Assembly (NCBI GenBank): GCA_903930435.1
Contig: CAIYYN010000024.1
Coordinates: 59,198 to 123,197 of the forward strand
DNA: 64,000 nucleotides
Direction of reading: 5' to 3'
DNA from: an uncultured Hyphomicrobiales bacterium
GTDB taxonomy: Bacteria; Pseudomonadota; Alphaproteobacteria; Rhizobiales; Ancalomicrobiaceae
Below are positions 10,020 through 20,600 of this stretch, one piece after another (position 1 is the stretch's first letter; every line of letters starts with the position of its first letter). Position numbers and translations under genes: made by a program. The notes under the pieces are model-generated. The model did not search any database and had not been told where the DNA came from. It saw nothing but the letters and a program-made list of their open reading frames with translations.

Positions 10020-11123
10020 ATGAACGAGACAGTTTTCAAGATGGCAGGGCAAGATATCAGCGTCGGGTGGCTGCTGGCCGGGGCCGGACTTGTCATTGTG
10101 CTGATGGGTCTGGCACTGCTGCGCCGTCGATCTGGCGCGATTGGCCAGAGCGAAGATCTGCGTGACATCGACCAGCGACTGGAAGATCTGACCGGGCGCA
10201 TGCAGACCATGGCAGAGGTCCTCGGATCACGTCAGCAGGATTTCGCGCGTCATGTGTCAGACCGGCTGGATGGCCTGTCGCAACGGCTCGGCGCAACGCT
10301 GATCGACGGGACGGCGGCGACCAACCAGAGCCTCTCAAAGCTGCATGAGCGAATTGCAGTCATTGATCGGGCACAACGGGGAATCGCTGATCTTTCAGGT
10401 CAAATGGATGATCTGACAGCGATTTTCACCAACAAGCAGGCGCGCGGGGCCTTCGGGCAGGGCTCGATGGAAGCCATTGTCGCCGATGCCTTGCCGCCGT
10501 CGGCCTATGCGTTCCAGGCAAAGCTCTCGACGGGCGTTCGGCCAGACTGCCTGATCCAGATGCCCGCAGCACTGCCTCTGGCGATTGATGCCAAATTTCC
10601 GCTCGAAAGCAGTCTGGCGATCGATCGCGCCGAGACACTTGAGGAGGAAAACCGGGCACGCGGCTTGTTCCGGCGCGACTTTCTGACCCATATCATCGAT
10701 ATCCGCGACAAGTATCTCGTGCCCGGCGAGACGCAGGATCTGGCGCTCATGTTCGTGCCATCCGAATCACTGTTTGCTCGCCTGCACGAGGGGTTCGAGG
10801 ATCTCGTGCAGAAGGCGCATCGGGCGCGGGTCATCATTGTATCACCGTCGCTGCTGGTGCTGGCCATCCAGGTTGTCCGGTCATTGCACCGGGATCAGCG
10901 TATCGAGGAAGCCGCGCGGGAGATCCGGACGGAAGTCGGGCATATGATCGACGATCTCGCGCGGCTGCGCGACCGCGTCTCCAAGCTTGCCACCCATCAT
11001 GATCAGGCCCGGCGTGATCTCGAGCAAATCCTCACCTCAACCGACAAGCTCGTGCGTCGCGGCGAACGGATCAGCGAGATGGATCTCGAAGAAGACGGGC
11101 AGGGGGTCATGAAGCTGGGTTGA
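10020..11123 (+). CDS. rmuC: RmuC-family DNA recombination protein
   Basis: This 367-residue protein has one N-terminal transmembrane helix (~13-33) and a coiled-coil stretch (~50-130). The RmuC nuclease-like core follows, with GQGSMEAIVADALP, DCLIQMP, LAIDAKFPLESS and ALMFVPSESLFA. RmuC limits recombination at inverted repeats. ATG 10020 is preferred over TTG 10014, two codons upstream. It is single and divergent from def. Confidence 0.93.
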   Translation: MNETVFKMAGQDISVGWLLAGAGLVIVLMGLALLRRRSGAIGQSEDLRDIDQRLEDLTGRMQTMAEVLGSRQQDFARHVSDRLDGLSQRLGATLIDGTAATNQSLSKLHERIAVIDRAQRGIADLSGQMDDLTAIFTNKQARGAFGQGSMEAIVADALPPSAYAFQAKLSTGVRPDCLIQMPAALPLAIDAKFPLESSLAIDRAETLEEENRARGLFRRDFLTHIIDIRDKYLVPGETQDLALMFVPSESLFARLHEGFEDLVQKAHRARVIIVSPSLLVLAIQVVRSLHRDQRIEEAAREIRTEVGHMIDDLARLRDRVSKLATHHDQARRDLEQILTSTDKLVRRGERISEMDLEEDGQGVMKLG

Positions 11124-11208
11124 ATGCGATGCGCGTTCACGGGTAGGATCATTGGAACAAGTCGCTTCCGTCCGTTACCTCCTCGTACTCCATTGAAAGT
11201 GTCCCGCG

Positions 11209-12153
11209 ATGTCCCTTCTTGTTGCCGTGACCGGCTGGATTCCAGATCAGTGGCTCAGCTTTTTCCGTGTGGAGGCATCAGGGATCGACGTCGTTGAGAC
11301 GTCGGCCGCCTTTGACCCCGAGGCCATCGAATATGCAGCGGTCTGGAAGCCTGAACCGGGCCTTCTGGCACGGCTTCCCAATCTGAAGGCAGCGTTCAAT
11401 CTGGGCGCCGGCGTCGACGCGTTGATGGCCGACAAGACCTTGCCGGATATTCCGATTGTCCGCGTGGTCGATCCGGATCTCACGCAACGCATGACGGAAT
11501 ATGTCGTCTGGCAGGTGCTGCATCATCACCGTGGCGGGTTCCATTATACCGCAATGCAGGCAGCCAGGACCTGGAAACCCATCCCGGATCAGCCGGCTGC
11601 TGCGGATGTCCGGGTCGGCATCCTCGGGCTTGGCGTGCTGGGGCGCGATGCCGCCGGTGCCTTGCTCCGGCTCGGCTTTCAGGTCTCGGGCTGGAGCCGG
11701 TCGGGCGTAACGATGGCGGGCGTGACGACCTACGCCGGTGACGGCGAACTCGACGCCTTTCTGGCCGGGACCGACATTCTCGTGGTGCTGCTGCCGTTGA
11801 CGGATGAGACCGAAGGGATGCTGAACCGGTCGCTGTTTGCCAAACTGGCGCGCGATGGTCGTCTGGGTGGGCCGGTCCTGATCAATGCGGGTCGCGGTGG
11901 GTTGCAGATCGAGCAGGACCTTGTCGACTGCCTGAATGATGGAACGCTGATCGGAGCCAGTCTCGACGTGTTCGATCCTGAGCCGCTTCCGCCGACGTCG
12001 CTGCTCTGGTCCCATCCGCGCGTCGTCGTCACGCCACATGTCGCAGCGGATTCCGACCCGCGGCATCTCGCCAAATACGTCGTGCAACAGATCCGGCGGC
12101 ATCAGGCGGGCGAGCCCTTGCTCAACGTCGTTGATCGCACAAAGGGGTACTGA
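11209..12153 (+). CDS. ghrA: Glyoxylate/hydroxypyruvate reductase A (D-2-hydroxyacid dehydrogenase)
   Basis: This 314-residue NAD(P)H-dependent enzyme reduces glyoxylate and hydroxypyruvate. The Rossmann motif is VGILGLGVLGRDAAGALL (~137-154). The catalytic Arg is in LINAGRGG, the Glu in DVFDPEPLP, and the His in TPHVAADSDP. The GhrA subfamily is recognised by its short N-terminal domain with a NLGAGVDAL-type segment. No clear Shine-Dalgarno precedes the ATG. It is convergent with the NlpC/P60 gene, 6 bp apart. Confidence 0.9.
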   Translation: MSLLVAVTGWIPDQWLSFFRVEASGIDVVETSAAFDPEAIEYAAVWKPEPGLLARLPNLKAAFNLGAGVDALMADKTLPDIPIVRVVDPDLTQRMTEYVVWQVLHHHRGGFHYTAMQAARTWKPIPDQPAAADVRVGILGLGVLGRDAAGALLRLGFQVSGWSRSGVTMAGVTTYAGDGELDAFLAGTDILVVLLPLTDETEGMLNRSLFAKLARDGRLGGPVLINAGRGGLQIEQDLVDCLNDGTLIGASLDVFDPEPLPPTSLLWSHPRVVVTPHVAADSDPRHLAKYVVQQIRRHQAGEPLLNVVDRTKGY

Positions 12154-12159
12154 CCCCGG

Positions 12160-13023
12160 TCAGAACACCCGTTTGACGGACGTCAGGGCATGGCCTGCGG
12201 CTGCTGTCCGCGCCAGGGCGTCTGTCGTCGGCTCGATGGCCACGGCCATGTGATGCGCATTGGCGTGGATGATGGTGTCGGCATCGCGTACGAGCGCCAC
12301 ATGGCCGGGCCAGCAGAGGACGTCCCCGCGTTGCCAGCCTGCGGGATCCAGTGATATGGATGCGCCGAGGTCATTGGCCTGCATGTCAGAATCGCGCGGG
12401 GCGGCAATGCCGCATGCCCGGTAAACCGTTTGCACCAACCCTGAACAATCAATGCCGAGGCTGGATTTGCCACCCCACAGGTAAGGCGTGCCGAGAAAGC
12501 GTTCGGCGAGGGCGACCGGGTCGCGTTCCAGATGATCAACCGGCCGGAGGTGTTGCATGACGATCGCGCCACCGGCCTCAATGACGCCAAAGACGCGACC
12601 ATTTGCCTCGATCTCGCGGGTGATCCGAACCAATGCACCGAAGGAAATCCAGGTAGTCGGCGGTTCCTTGATGGTTGGGCCGGGAAAGATGAAGGTTCTC
12701 AGTGCCGAGACCTTGTGGGTCGGGGCCGAAGGTTCTGTTTTCAGGATGGCGTTTGTGGGGACATAGCCGACGTAACTATCGCGGGCCAATTGCACCCAGG
12801 CCCAGCCTTCGTCATCCTGATCATAGATCGTCAGTGCTTCGCCATAGAGCGCTTCGGTATCGAGACCTGCGTCGGGTCGTGGACTGACACGGACGGGGGC
12901 AACGGATTCGATGATCTGTCCCGGCTCGCCAACGGCATAACGCGGGGCGTCAATGATGCCGCGCAGGCTTTCTGCGGCAAGGTCGAAGCGGGCGGGCGTG
13001 AGGCGACGGTCGGGTTTGCTCAT
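12160..13023 (-). CDS. SH3-domain NlpC/P60 family peptidase
   Basis: This 287-residue enzyme probably cleaves D-Glu/DAP-type bonds in cell-wall peptides. Two SH3-like domains (~45-150) precede the NlpC/P60 domain. The catalytic Cys is in GIDCSGLVQTVY and the His in WPGHVALV; a second His lies in the following strand. Start 13023 has AGAGGA about 7 bases upstream, while the in-frame ATG at 13032 has that sequence too close. No signal peptide is evident, which suggests cytoplasmic peptide recycling. It lies 13 bp behind the membrane-protein gene. Confidence 0.85.
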   Translation of the reverse strand: MSKPDRRLTPARFDLAAESLRGIIDAPRYAVGEPGQIIESVAPVRVSPRPDAGLDTEALYGEALTIYDQDDEGWAWVQLARDSYVGYVPTNAILKTEPSAPTHKVSALRTFIFPGPTIKEPPTTWISFGALVRITREIEANGRVFGVIEAGGAIVMQHLRPVDHLERDPVALAERFLGTPYLWGGKSSLGIDCSGLVQTVYRACGIAAPRDSDMQANDLGASISLDPAGWQRGDVLCWPGHVALVRDADTIIHANAHHMAVAIEPTTDALARTAAAGHALTSVKRVF

Positions 13024-13036
13024 GGGGGCCATCCTC

Positions 13037-13627
13037 TCATGATATGAGGCGGTAAGCCAACTCCCCGATTAACAGGGCCAGCAGGAAATCCAGCAAGGCA
13101 AATCCGAAGGCCAGCGACCAGGTCGTGACCAGAACCAGCCGTGCCAGTTGTGCGCCGGCGAAAAGGGTCAGCAATTCTAAAGAGATTACAAGAGGATCAC
13201 GTACTTCTTGTGGGCAAAGATCGAAGTAGCTGAAGAGGTCGATGATGTAGGCGGGAATGTTGAGGAACAGCGTCAGCCAGTTTCGGGTCGTGATGTAAGC
13301 CGCATAATTCTTGCCCAGACCCATGAAGCGCGTCAGGCCTGCGAGGAGAAGCGGGAACACACCGAAGCTCAACAAGGATGCGACGGCCCAGACAATCAGG
13401 ATGGTGCTAGCCGATGCCGGGTCCGCGGGAGCATCGCCGCTCTGGATTGGTGTTGTTCGTGATAGCCCATCGAGCGCATCCAAGATTGCAATCACCACGG
13501 CCAGCCGAAACGAGAGCCAGAATCCGCGCATTGTCAGGTCGAAATACGCCTTGCCTTCGGTCTGGCCGAGAAAAAGCATCCAGCATCCGAGTGCGGCGTT
13601 TTCGATCTGGCGGAGGAGAGGCAGCAT
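13037..13627 (-). CDS. Conserved membrane protein of unknown function
   Basis: This 196-residue protein has about five hydrophobic segments (~30-50, 75-100, 112-130, 145-165, 170-192) and no recognised catalytic motif. A soluble loop at ~52-72 is rich in Ala, Ser and Pro. It is placed between dapE and the NlpC/P60 gene on the same strand, and such membrane proteins are often seen next to dapE in Hyphomicrobiales. I do not assign a function. Confidence 0.75.
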   Translation of the reverse strand: MLPLLRQIENAALGCWMLFLGQTEGKAYFDLTMRGFWLSFRLAVVIAILDALDGLSRTTPIQSGDAPADPASASTILIVWAVASLLSFGVFPLLLAGLTRFMGLGKNYAAYITTRNWLTLFLNIPAYIIDLFSYFDLCPQEVRDPLVISLELLTLFAGAQLARLVLVTTWSLAFGFALLDFLLALLIGELAYRLIS

Positions 13628-13672
13628 CAGAACCCGAATCAGGTGAGAACAGAGGTATCGGCAGGCGAATTG

Positions 13673-14851
13673 TCAGGCATTGCCGACGAGGAAATCGGCG
13701 AGAAACCGCTTGTATATCTGGGTGAGCTGCAAGACATCGGCAACGGCTACGCGCTCATTGATCTGGTGCATCGTCTGGCCAACCAGCCCGAATTCGACGA
13801 CGGGGCAGACGTTCTTGATGAAGCGCGCATCTGACGTGCCGCCGCCTGTCGAGAGGTCCGGCGTGCGGCCAGTGACGGCTTCAATCGCGGACGACAGGGT
13901 CTTGATGAGCTTGGCGTCATGGGTGAGGAAGCTGTCGCTGGATGGCGTCTCAAGCGTCAAGGACCAGTCGACCTCGTTTCCAGCCGCACTGGCGAGCTGC
14001 GCGCGGAGCCAGGCATCGAGACTGTCGCGGTTCCATTGGTCGTTGAACCGGATGTTGAATCGGGCGCGTGCCTCGGCGGGGATCACATTGAAGGCGGGAT
14101 TGCCGACATCGACGGACACGAATTCCAGATTCGATGGCTGAAACCGCTCGTTGCCGGAATCGAGCCGTTCGGCACTGACGGCAGCGACCAACCTGGCCAG
14201 TTGCGGCACTGGGTTCACTGCCAGATGCGGATAGGCAACATGGCCCTGCTTGCCCCGGACGGTGACGGTGCCGGACAGCGATCCGCGCCGCCCGACCTTG
14301 ATTGCATCCCCCAAGGCTGCGGGGTTGGTTGGCTCGCCGACGATGGCCGCCGTGAATTTTTCGCCGCGCGCCATCGCCCAATCAAGTAGCTTGGGCGTAC
14401 CATTGATGGCGGGGCCTTCCTCGTCGCCGGTGATCAGCAACGAAATGGTGCCCTGGGGTTGGCCCGAGGCAAGATAGTCGAGGGCGGCTGCGACAAAGGC
14501 GGCAATGCCACCCTTCATGTCGACAGCGCCCCGACCGATGATCTCGCCGTCGACGATAGACCCTTCGAACGGGCCTTTGGTCCACTGGCTGACATCACCG
14601 GGCGGCACGACATCGGTATGACCCGCAAACATGAGATGCGGCGCGCCGGTCCCGATCCTGGCGAAGAAATTGGTCACATCCGGCGTGCCTGGTTCGGAAA
14701 ACACCAGCGTATGCGTCTCGAAACCGGCCGCGCCAAGCACCCGATCCAGCAACGCGATGGCCCCGCCTTCCTCAGGTGTGACCGACGGGCAGGCGATCAG
14801 GGCCTGCAACAGGGCAACGGGGTCAGTCGTCGACGGGATCGAGTCAGTCAC
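13673..14851 (-). CDS. dapE: Succinyl-diaminopimelate desuccinylase
   Basis: This 392-residue M20 metallopeptidase-family enzyme converts N-succinyl-LL-DAP to LL-DAP and succinate in lysine and peptidoglycan synthesis. The metal ligand motifs are [22 protein letters not shown] and [13 protein letters not shown] chose GTG 14851, 10 bp after the dapD stop and with GAGG upstream; a frame start at 14911 would overlap dapD. It acts directly after DapD in the pathway and lies behind it in the operon. Confidence 0.95.
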   Translation of the reverse strand: MTDSIPSTTDPVALLQALIACPSVTPEEGGAIALLDRVLGAAGFETHTLVFSEPGTPDVTNFFARIGTGAPHLMFAGHTDVVPPGDVSQWTKGPFEGSIVDGEIIGRGAVDMKGGIAAFVAAALDYLASGQPQGTISLLITGDEEGPAINGTPKLLDWAMARGEKFTAAIVGEPTNPAALGDAIKVGRRGSLSGTVTVRGKQGHVAYPHLAVNPVPQLARLVAAVSAERLDSGNERFQPSNLEFVSVDVGNPAFNVIPAEARARFNIRFNDQWNRDSLDAWLRAQLASAAGNEVDWSLTLETPSSDSFLTHDAKLIKTLSSAIEAVTGRTPDLSTGGGTSDARFIKNVCPVVEFGLVGQTMHQINERVAVADVLQLTQIYKRFLADFLVGNA

Positions 14852-14861
14852 GCGATCATCC

Positions 14862-15701
14862 TCAATCGCGCAGCAGTTCGTTGATCGATGTCTTCGACCG
14901 GGTTTGCGCATCGACGCGCTTGACGATCACGGCGCAATAGAGCGACGGGCGCGGCGTGCCATCTGGGAATGGCTTGCCGGGGAGGTTGCCGGGTACGACA
15001 ACGGAATAGGGCGGAACCTTGCCGATGAAGACTTCGCCGGTTTCACGATCGATGATCTTCGTCGAGGCCGAGATGAACACGCCCATGGAGAGGACCGAGC
15101 CGGTGCCGATAACCACGCCTTCGACGACTTCCGAGCGCGCGCCGATAAAGCAATCATCCTCGATGATCGTCGGGCCAGCCTGAAGCGGCTCCAGCACGCC
15201 GCCGATGCCGACGCCGCCCGACAGGTGTACGTTCTTGCCGATCTGGGCGCACGAGCCGACCGTCACCCAGGTATCAACCATCGTGCCACTATCGACGCGC
15301 GCGCCGACATTCACAAACGACGGCATCAGCACGACGCTCGGCGCGATAAAGGCAGAGCGGCGAACCACGCAATTCGGCACGGCACGGAAACCGGCGGCGG
15401 TGAACTCATTGGCGGTCCAGCCATCGAACTTCGACGGCACCTTGTCCCACCAGCTCGAACCACCGGGACCACCGGGGATCAGTTCCATCGGATTGAGGCG
15501 GAAGGACAGAAGCACGGCCTTCTTCAGCCACTGATGGGTGACCCACTCGTCGCCGATCTTCTCGGCAACCCGCATCTTGCCGGAGTCGAGTCCATTGAGC
15601 GCTGTCTCGATGGCATCGCGTGCTTCGCCCTTTGTGGAGGTATCGATGCTGGCGCGGGCTTCCCAGGCGGCATCAATGGCGGCGGCGATATCAGCGGTCA
15701 T
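14862..15701 (-). CDS. dapD: 2,3,4,5-tetrahydropyridine-2,6-dicarboxylate N-succinyltransferase
   Basis: This 279-residue enzyme transfers succinate from succinyl-CoA to tetrahydrodipicolinate. The C-terminal two thirds form a left-handed beta-helix of imperfect hexapeptides, seen as [20 protein letters not shown] and the turns after it. An N-terminal helical domain contains the substrate-binding [20 protein letters not shown] region. It is upstream of dapE by 10 bp. The length is typical. Confidence 0.96.
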   Translation of the reverse strand: MTADIAAAIDAAWEARASIDTSTKGEARDAIETALNGLDSGKMRVAEKIGDEWVTHQWLKKAVLLSFRLNPMELIPGGPGGSSWWDKVPSKFDGWTANEFTAAGFRAVPNCVVRRSAFIAPSVVLMPSFVNVGARVDSGTMVDTWVTVGSCAQIGKNVHLSGGVGIGGVLEPLQAGPTIIEDDCFIGARSEVVEGVVIGTGSVLSMGVFISASTKIIDRETGEVFIGKVPPYSVVVPGNLPGKPFPDGTPRPSLYCAVIVKRVDAQTRSKTSINELLRD

Positions 15702-15797
15702 GTCGGTTGCTCCGGTGGCTTCATGTCAAACACACAGGCGCCGGACCATAATGACGGGCATCGTTGTGTCAACGGAGATTGTGACGGGGAGAGCCCT

Positions 15798-16520
15798 TCA
15801 GGCGCAAATCCCATTGAGAAACGCTGTCAGATCATCGGTCGCGAATTCGACGTGGGGGTCACCGTGGCCTTCCTGCTGCCAGGTTCTGGTGAACAGCGGC
15901 AGTTCGCCGGGGGGCAGCACGAGCACGGTTTTCATGCCGGCTTCAAACGGGACGACGAGATTGCGCGAGAGATCCTCGAACATGGCGGCGCGGCTTGGAT
16001 CGATGGCATGGCGCGCGAAAAACGCCTTATACGCACTCTCGTTCGGCTTGGGGATCAGGTCGGCATCCACGATATCGAAGATATCATCGAAATGCTCGGT
16101 AATACCGAGCCGGTTGGCGGTTTTCGTCGCGTGGGCGCGGGTGCCATTGGTCATGATGAAGCGACGACCGGGCAGGCGACGGATCACCTCGGCAAGCTCG
16201 GGATCGGGATCGAGAACCGAATGATCGATGTCATGGACGAAATCGAGGAAATCGTCGGACGAAATGCCGTATTCGACCATGAGGCCGCGCAGGGACGTGC
16301 CGTAGCGGCGGTAGAGATCTTTCTTCAGCGCATGGGCTGCCGCGTCGTCGATCTTGAGCAGGGTCGAGATGAATTGTCGAATTTTGGTGTCAACCTGCTC
16401 GAAGATTGTCGTGTGCGGTGAATAGAGCGTGTTGTCGAGGTCGAACACCCAGGTATCGACATGGGCAAAGGCCGCTGGAGTCGCGATTGCCGGTTCGATG
16501 ATCGCCTGTCTTGTCAGCAT
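15798..16520 (-). CDS. HAD-family pyrimidine 5'-nucleotidase
   Basis: This 240-residue phosphatase of the SDT1/PHM8-like HAD group has motif I DLDNTLY (~32), motif II MTNGTR, motif III Lys in PKPNESAY and motif IV MFEDLSRN. It is expected to dephosphorylate pyrimidine nucleotides. It sits between argB and dapD on the same strand, a neighbourhood that I recall as conserved in Hyphomicrobiales, but the functional link is unclear. Confidence 0.85.
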   Translation of the reverse strand: MLTRQAIIEPAIATPAAFAHVDTWVFDLDNTLYSPHTTIFEQVDTKIRQFISTLLKIDDAAAHALKKDLYRRYGTSLRGLMVEYGISSDDFLDFVHDIDHSVLDPDPELAEVIRRLPGRRFIMTNGTRAHATKTANRLGITEHFDDIFDIVDADLIPKPNESAYKAFFARHAIDPSRAAMFEDLSRNLVVPFEAGMKTVLVLPPGELPLFTRTWQQEGHGDPHVEFATDDLTAFLNGICA

Positions 16521-16648
16521 GACCCACTTCCCGCTTCTGCCCTGACGCGCGGCGAACCTGGACCGTGCGTCGAAAAAGCGACACTAGCAGGCAATGCTTT
16601 CAACTTTATGGCCGAGCGACGACAGGATTGAGGCGTGTCCCTGACCGC

Positions 16649-17554
16649 TCAGCCCTTGATCAGGGTGCCGGCACCGTGTTCGGTGAAGAGTTCGAGGAGA
16701 ACCGCGTGCGGGACCTTGCCATTCAGGATGACGGCGGCTTCGACGCCACGATCAAGCGCTTCAAGGCAGGTCTCGACCTTGGGGATCATGCCGCCGGAAA
16801 TTGTGCCATCGGCGATCAGTCGTTCGGCTTCGGCGCGCGACAATTCGCGGATCAATTGCTTGTTGGCATCGAGAACACCGGGAACGTCGGTCAGGAAGAG
16901 GACGCGGGCTGCGCCGAGTGCGCCGGCAATGGCGCCCGCAAATGTATCGGCATTGACGTTATAGGTCTCGCCATCTTCGCCGGGGCACACGGGTGCCAGA
17001 ACCGGGATGATCTCGGATTTTTTCAGGACATCAAGCACTTCGGTGCGGACGATCTTGGGATCGCCGACAAAGCCGTAGTCGATTGAGCGTTCCTCACCAG
17101 TGACGGGGTCCCGCGACTTGCGGGTCGTGCGGGCGCAGGTGACCATATTGCCGTCCTTGCCCGTCAGGCCGATGGCGCGACCGCCTGCTTCACCAATCGT
17201 CTGCACGATTTCCTTGTTGATCGAACCGGCAAGCACCATTTCGACCACTTCCATGGTCTGCCGGTCGGTGATGCGGATACCGTCAGCGAACTCGGACTTG
17301 ATATCCAGCTTCTTCAGCATCGCGTTGATCTGCGGACCACCGCCGTGGACGACGACCGGGTTCAGTCCGGCCAGCTTCAGGAGCGTGATGTCTTCGGCAA
17401 AGGCCTTGCCGAGAGCTGGATCACCCATGGCGTGACCACCGAACTTTATGACGACGGTCTTGTCGTCATAGCGCAGCATATAGGGAAGCGCCTTCGACAG
17501 GATTTCGGCCTGTTCAATGAGTTCGGCCTCTGATTTCACAGACGTCTCTGTCAT
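16649..17554 (-). CDS. argB: Acetylglutamate kinase
   Basis: This 301-residue enzyme phosphorylates N-acetylglutamate, the second step of arginine synthesis. It shows [10 protein letters not shown] (~38-47, ATP phosphate binding), [13 protein letters not shown] (~70), and the C-terminal [14 protein letters not shown] block. The length is normal. An arginine-sensitive type would carry an N-terminal helix, and a helical N-terminal stretch (~1-30) is present here. Confidence 0.96.
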   Translation of the reverse strand: MTETSVKSEAELIEQAEILSKALPYMLRYDDKTVVIKFGGHAMGDPALGKAFAEDITLLKLAGLNPVVVHGGGPQINAMLKKLDIKSEFADGIRITDRQTMEVVEMVLAGSINKEIVQTIGEAGGRAIGLTGKDGNMVTCARTTRKSRDPVTGEERSIDYGFVGDPKIVRTEVLDVLKKSEIIPVLAPVCPGEDGETYNVNADTFAGAIAGALGAARVLFLTDVPGVLDANKQLIRELSRAEAERLIADGTISGGMIPKVETCLEALDRGVEAAVILNGKVPHAVLLELFTEHGAGTLIKG

Positions 17555-17642
17555 ATGCGATCCCCATTCATGCGTCGCCCGATTGTGCCCTGCTCATATC
17601 GACTTTTGACGACAAGGCCAAATGATTTCAACGAACGCCCGT

Positions 17643-20600
17643 TCAAACCGGTGCGCCTGCTTCGAGGCTCTCGACCAGCTTCTGCAAGGCGGGATAATCG
17701 ATCTTGCCTGACCCCAGCAGCGGCAGCGAAGCAACCACCAGAACCGACTGAGGCATCATCAGATCCGATGCGCCGCCGAGGCTGCGAGCCGCTGTCTGGA
17801 ACTCGGATCGTGTCGCATCCGGCTTCGTCGCCACCAGCACGACCCGTTCGCCGCGTTTGGGATCCGGGCGTGCAACAACCGCTGACGGCGACTGAGGCCA
17901 GACTGCCGAGGCCAGATTTTCGACCGCAGCAAGCGAGACCATTTCGCCAGCGATCTTGGCAAAGCGCTTGGCGCGTCCCCGGATCGCGACATAGCCATCG
18001 GTATCGATCTCGACGATGTCACCGGTGTCGTGCCAACCATCGGTTAGTGGTTCGATCACGCCCGGTGCTTCGGCGCGCAGGTACCCGAGCATGATGTTGG
18101 GGCCACGAACCAGCAATCGCCCGCCGGTCACGCCCTCCACAGGTTTCAGTTCGTGCTCGATGTCTGGCAGAAGTCGGCCAACGGTCCCGTAGCGCGAGCA
18201 CATCAGCGTGTTGACTGCGAGCACCGGCGCGCATTCGGTCACGCCGTAGCCTTCAAGGATACGCATGCCGAATTTTTCCATCCAGACCTTGCGGGTCTGG
18301 TCCTTGACGGCTTCCGCACCGGCGACCACGAAGCGTAGCGACCGAAAATCATACGGGTTTGCCGAGCGGGCATAGCCTTGCAGGAATGTATCGGTCCCAA
18401 ACAGCACGGTCGCGTTGGACCAGTAAAGCAGTTCGGGAATGAGCCGATAGTGCAGGGGCGACGGATAGGAGAAGAGTGGTACCCCCGACGTCAACGGCAG
18501 AAACAGCCCACCGGTCAGGCCAAACGCGTGAAACACCGGCAACACGTTGAAGACCTTGTCATTGCGGCCAAAGTCAATGCGGGCGGCGACCTGGGCCACA
18601 TTGGCCAGAATGTTCCTGTGCGACAGGACGACGCCTTTCGGGGTTCCCTCAGATCCGGACGTGAAGAGAATGGCCGCCGGAGAGTTCGGGTCGGCATCAG
18701 GAACAAGAGGACGTCGCCAGCCAAGGAGACCCCGCAGCTTGTCCAGCGTGCCTATACCGGCCCGGACGTCCTCAAGATAGACGATCCCAACCCCGGTCGA
18801 AATGGCGTCAATCACTGGCTGCAGTCGACCTTTCTCGATGAAGGCACGCGATGTCAGGATCGTCTGGACGTTGGCGACCTTGCAGGCGGCCAGAATATTG
18901 GATGGCCCTGCGGTGAAGTTGATCATGGCGACAACGCGTCTTGCCGACATCAGGGCCAGAACGGTCACGACGGCCCCGTTCGAATTGGGCAGCATGACAC
19001 CGACGGCAGCCCCTTCGGGCGCAAATGCCATCAGTTTCGCACCCAGAACCCTTGCACCCAGCAGCATCCTTTTCGAGCTGAGAACGCCCGAGACCGGGTC
19101 TTCCAGCGCCGGCCAGTTGGGTTTCTCGCGACCTGCGGCGTCGAGAACGGCACGGAAGAGGCTGCGGTCAATGTTTGCCGTCTGGAACAGGGCGTCGGAC
19201 ATGATCCGGTAGAGTGCATCACCTGCGGCCTGTCGGCGTCGCCGTCCCTTCAAATCGGGATCAAGCTGGATCTCGCGCGGCGGCAGGATCGTCAGGCGGA
19301 CCTTCGGGAACAGTGCCCGGCGGACCTGATGCGATTTCATGCGTCCGAAATACGAGCGCTCCAGTCCCTCGATATGGACGGGAAGCACCAGAGCGCCGGC
19401 CTTTTCAGCGATCAGTCCGGCTCCGTCGTAGACTTTCATCAAGGTGCCGGTAACCGTCAGGCGACCCTCGGGGAAAATCACGACCCGCTTGCCGTCCTTC
19501 ACCGCCGAGATGAGCAGGCGCGTTGCCATCGGGCGCATCGGATCGATGGGGAGTGCGGGCACAAAGCGCAGGAAGGGCTTCACCCACCAGCGCTGTGAAA
19601 TCAGCGTATCAATGGCAAAGACCGGCTGGTAATCGATGGCAGCGAAGACCAGCGGCGCGTCAAGGAAGCTCAAATGATTGGGCGTGATGACGGCATGGCG
19701 ACCCTCGATCAGCTTGAGGTTCTCGATCCCGACCACCTCGACGCGGAACAAAAGGCGGTAAATGAGCGACACAAGGTCATGCAGCCTGCTTCCGGGGGAC
19801 GACCGGAAGATGAGGACCGCGATGATGACCGCCAGAACCCCGATCAGGATCAGCAAACCCGGTGTTGTCACGCCCTGAGCCTGGATCAATGCTGCACCGA
19901 TCGACCCACCGGTCATGAAGAGTGCATTGAGGATATTGACGGCGGCAACGACGCGGGCGCGCCTGTCAGGTCCGGCATTCGCCTGCAATTGGGCAAAAGC
20001 GGGAACGACGTAAAGGCCGCCTGCTGCTGCAAGCCCGAACAGATCGAGCGCGATGTGCACACCGAAACCGCTGGCGAGAAAATCGACCGCGCCGATCCCC
20101 GTTGACCGGGGATGGTAGCCGATCGTGGCGAGACCGAGATCAATGGCAAACAGGCCGATCAGGACACCGGCAATCGGTGTGAGCAGGAGGATGATTTTTG
20201 GACGCGACAGGAGCGCTGCGAGGCCGGAACCCAGGCCAATACCCACGGCGAAGATCGTCGAGAACAGCGTCACAACGCTGGGTCCGCCGCCGAGTGTTCC
20301 GGCCACAAATTCCGGGATGAGTGTCAGGACAACCGCGCCGATGAGCCAGAACCAGCTGATGACGAGACCCAGCCAGAATTGCTGCCTGTCGCTCTTCAGC
20401 GCGCGCAATTCGATGAAAGAGGACAAAAAGATATTGGCGTTGATCTTCAGATTGGGTGCCGCTTCTCCCGTGGGCAACATCATGCGGGCGGACAGCCAGC
20501 CCAGCACCGATAGGCCGATGGTCAGGCAGCCCACAATCCAGTTGCCGCCGCCGCTGGCAGCCGTGAAACCGGCGAGGATCGTTCCGGCGAGCACAGCCAG

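Noticed and set aside
14631..16421. Long open frame (596 codons) on the plus strand opposite dapE, dapD and the nucleotidase
   Set aside because: It lies fully antisense to three clear genes and has low-complexity, Arg/Gly/Asp-rich composition typical of high-GC antisense frames.
18378..19598. 406-codon plus-strand frame inside the LplT-Aas fusion gene
   Set aside because: Shadow of the ligase domain on the other strand; Cys/His/Arg-rich without motif.
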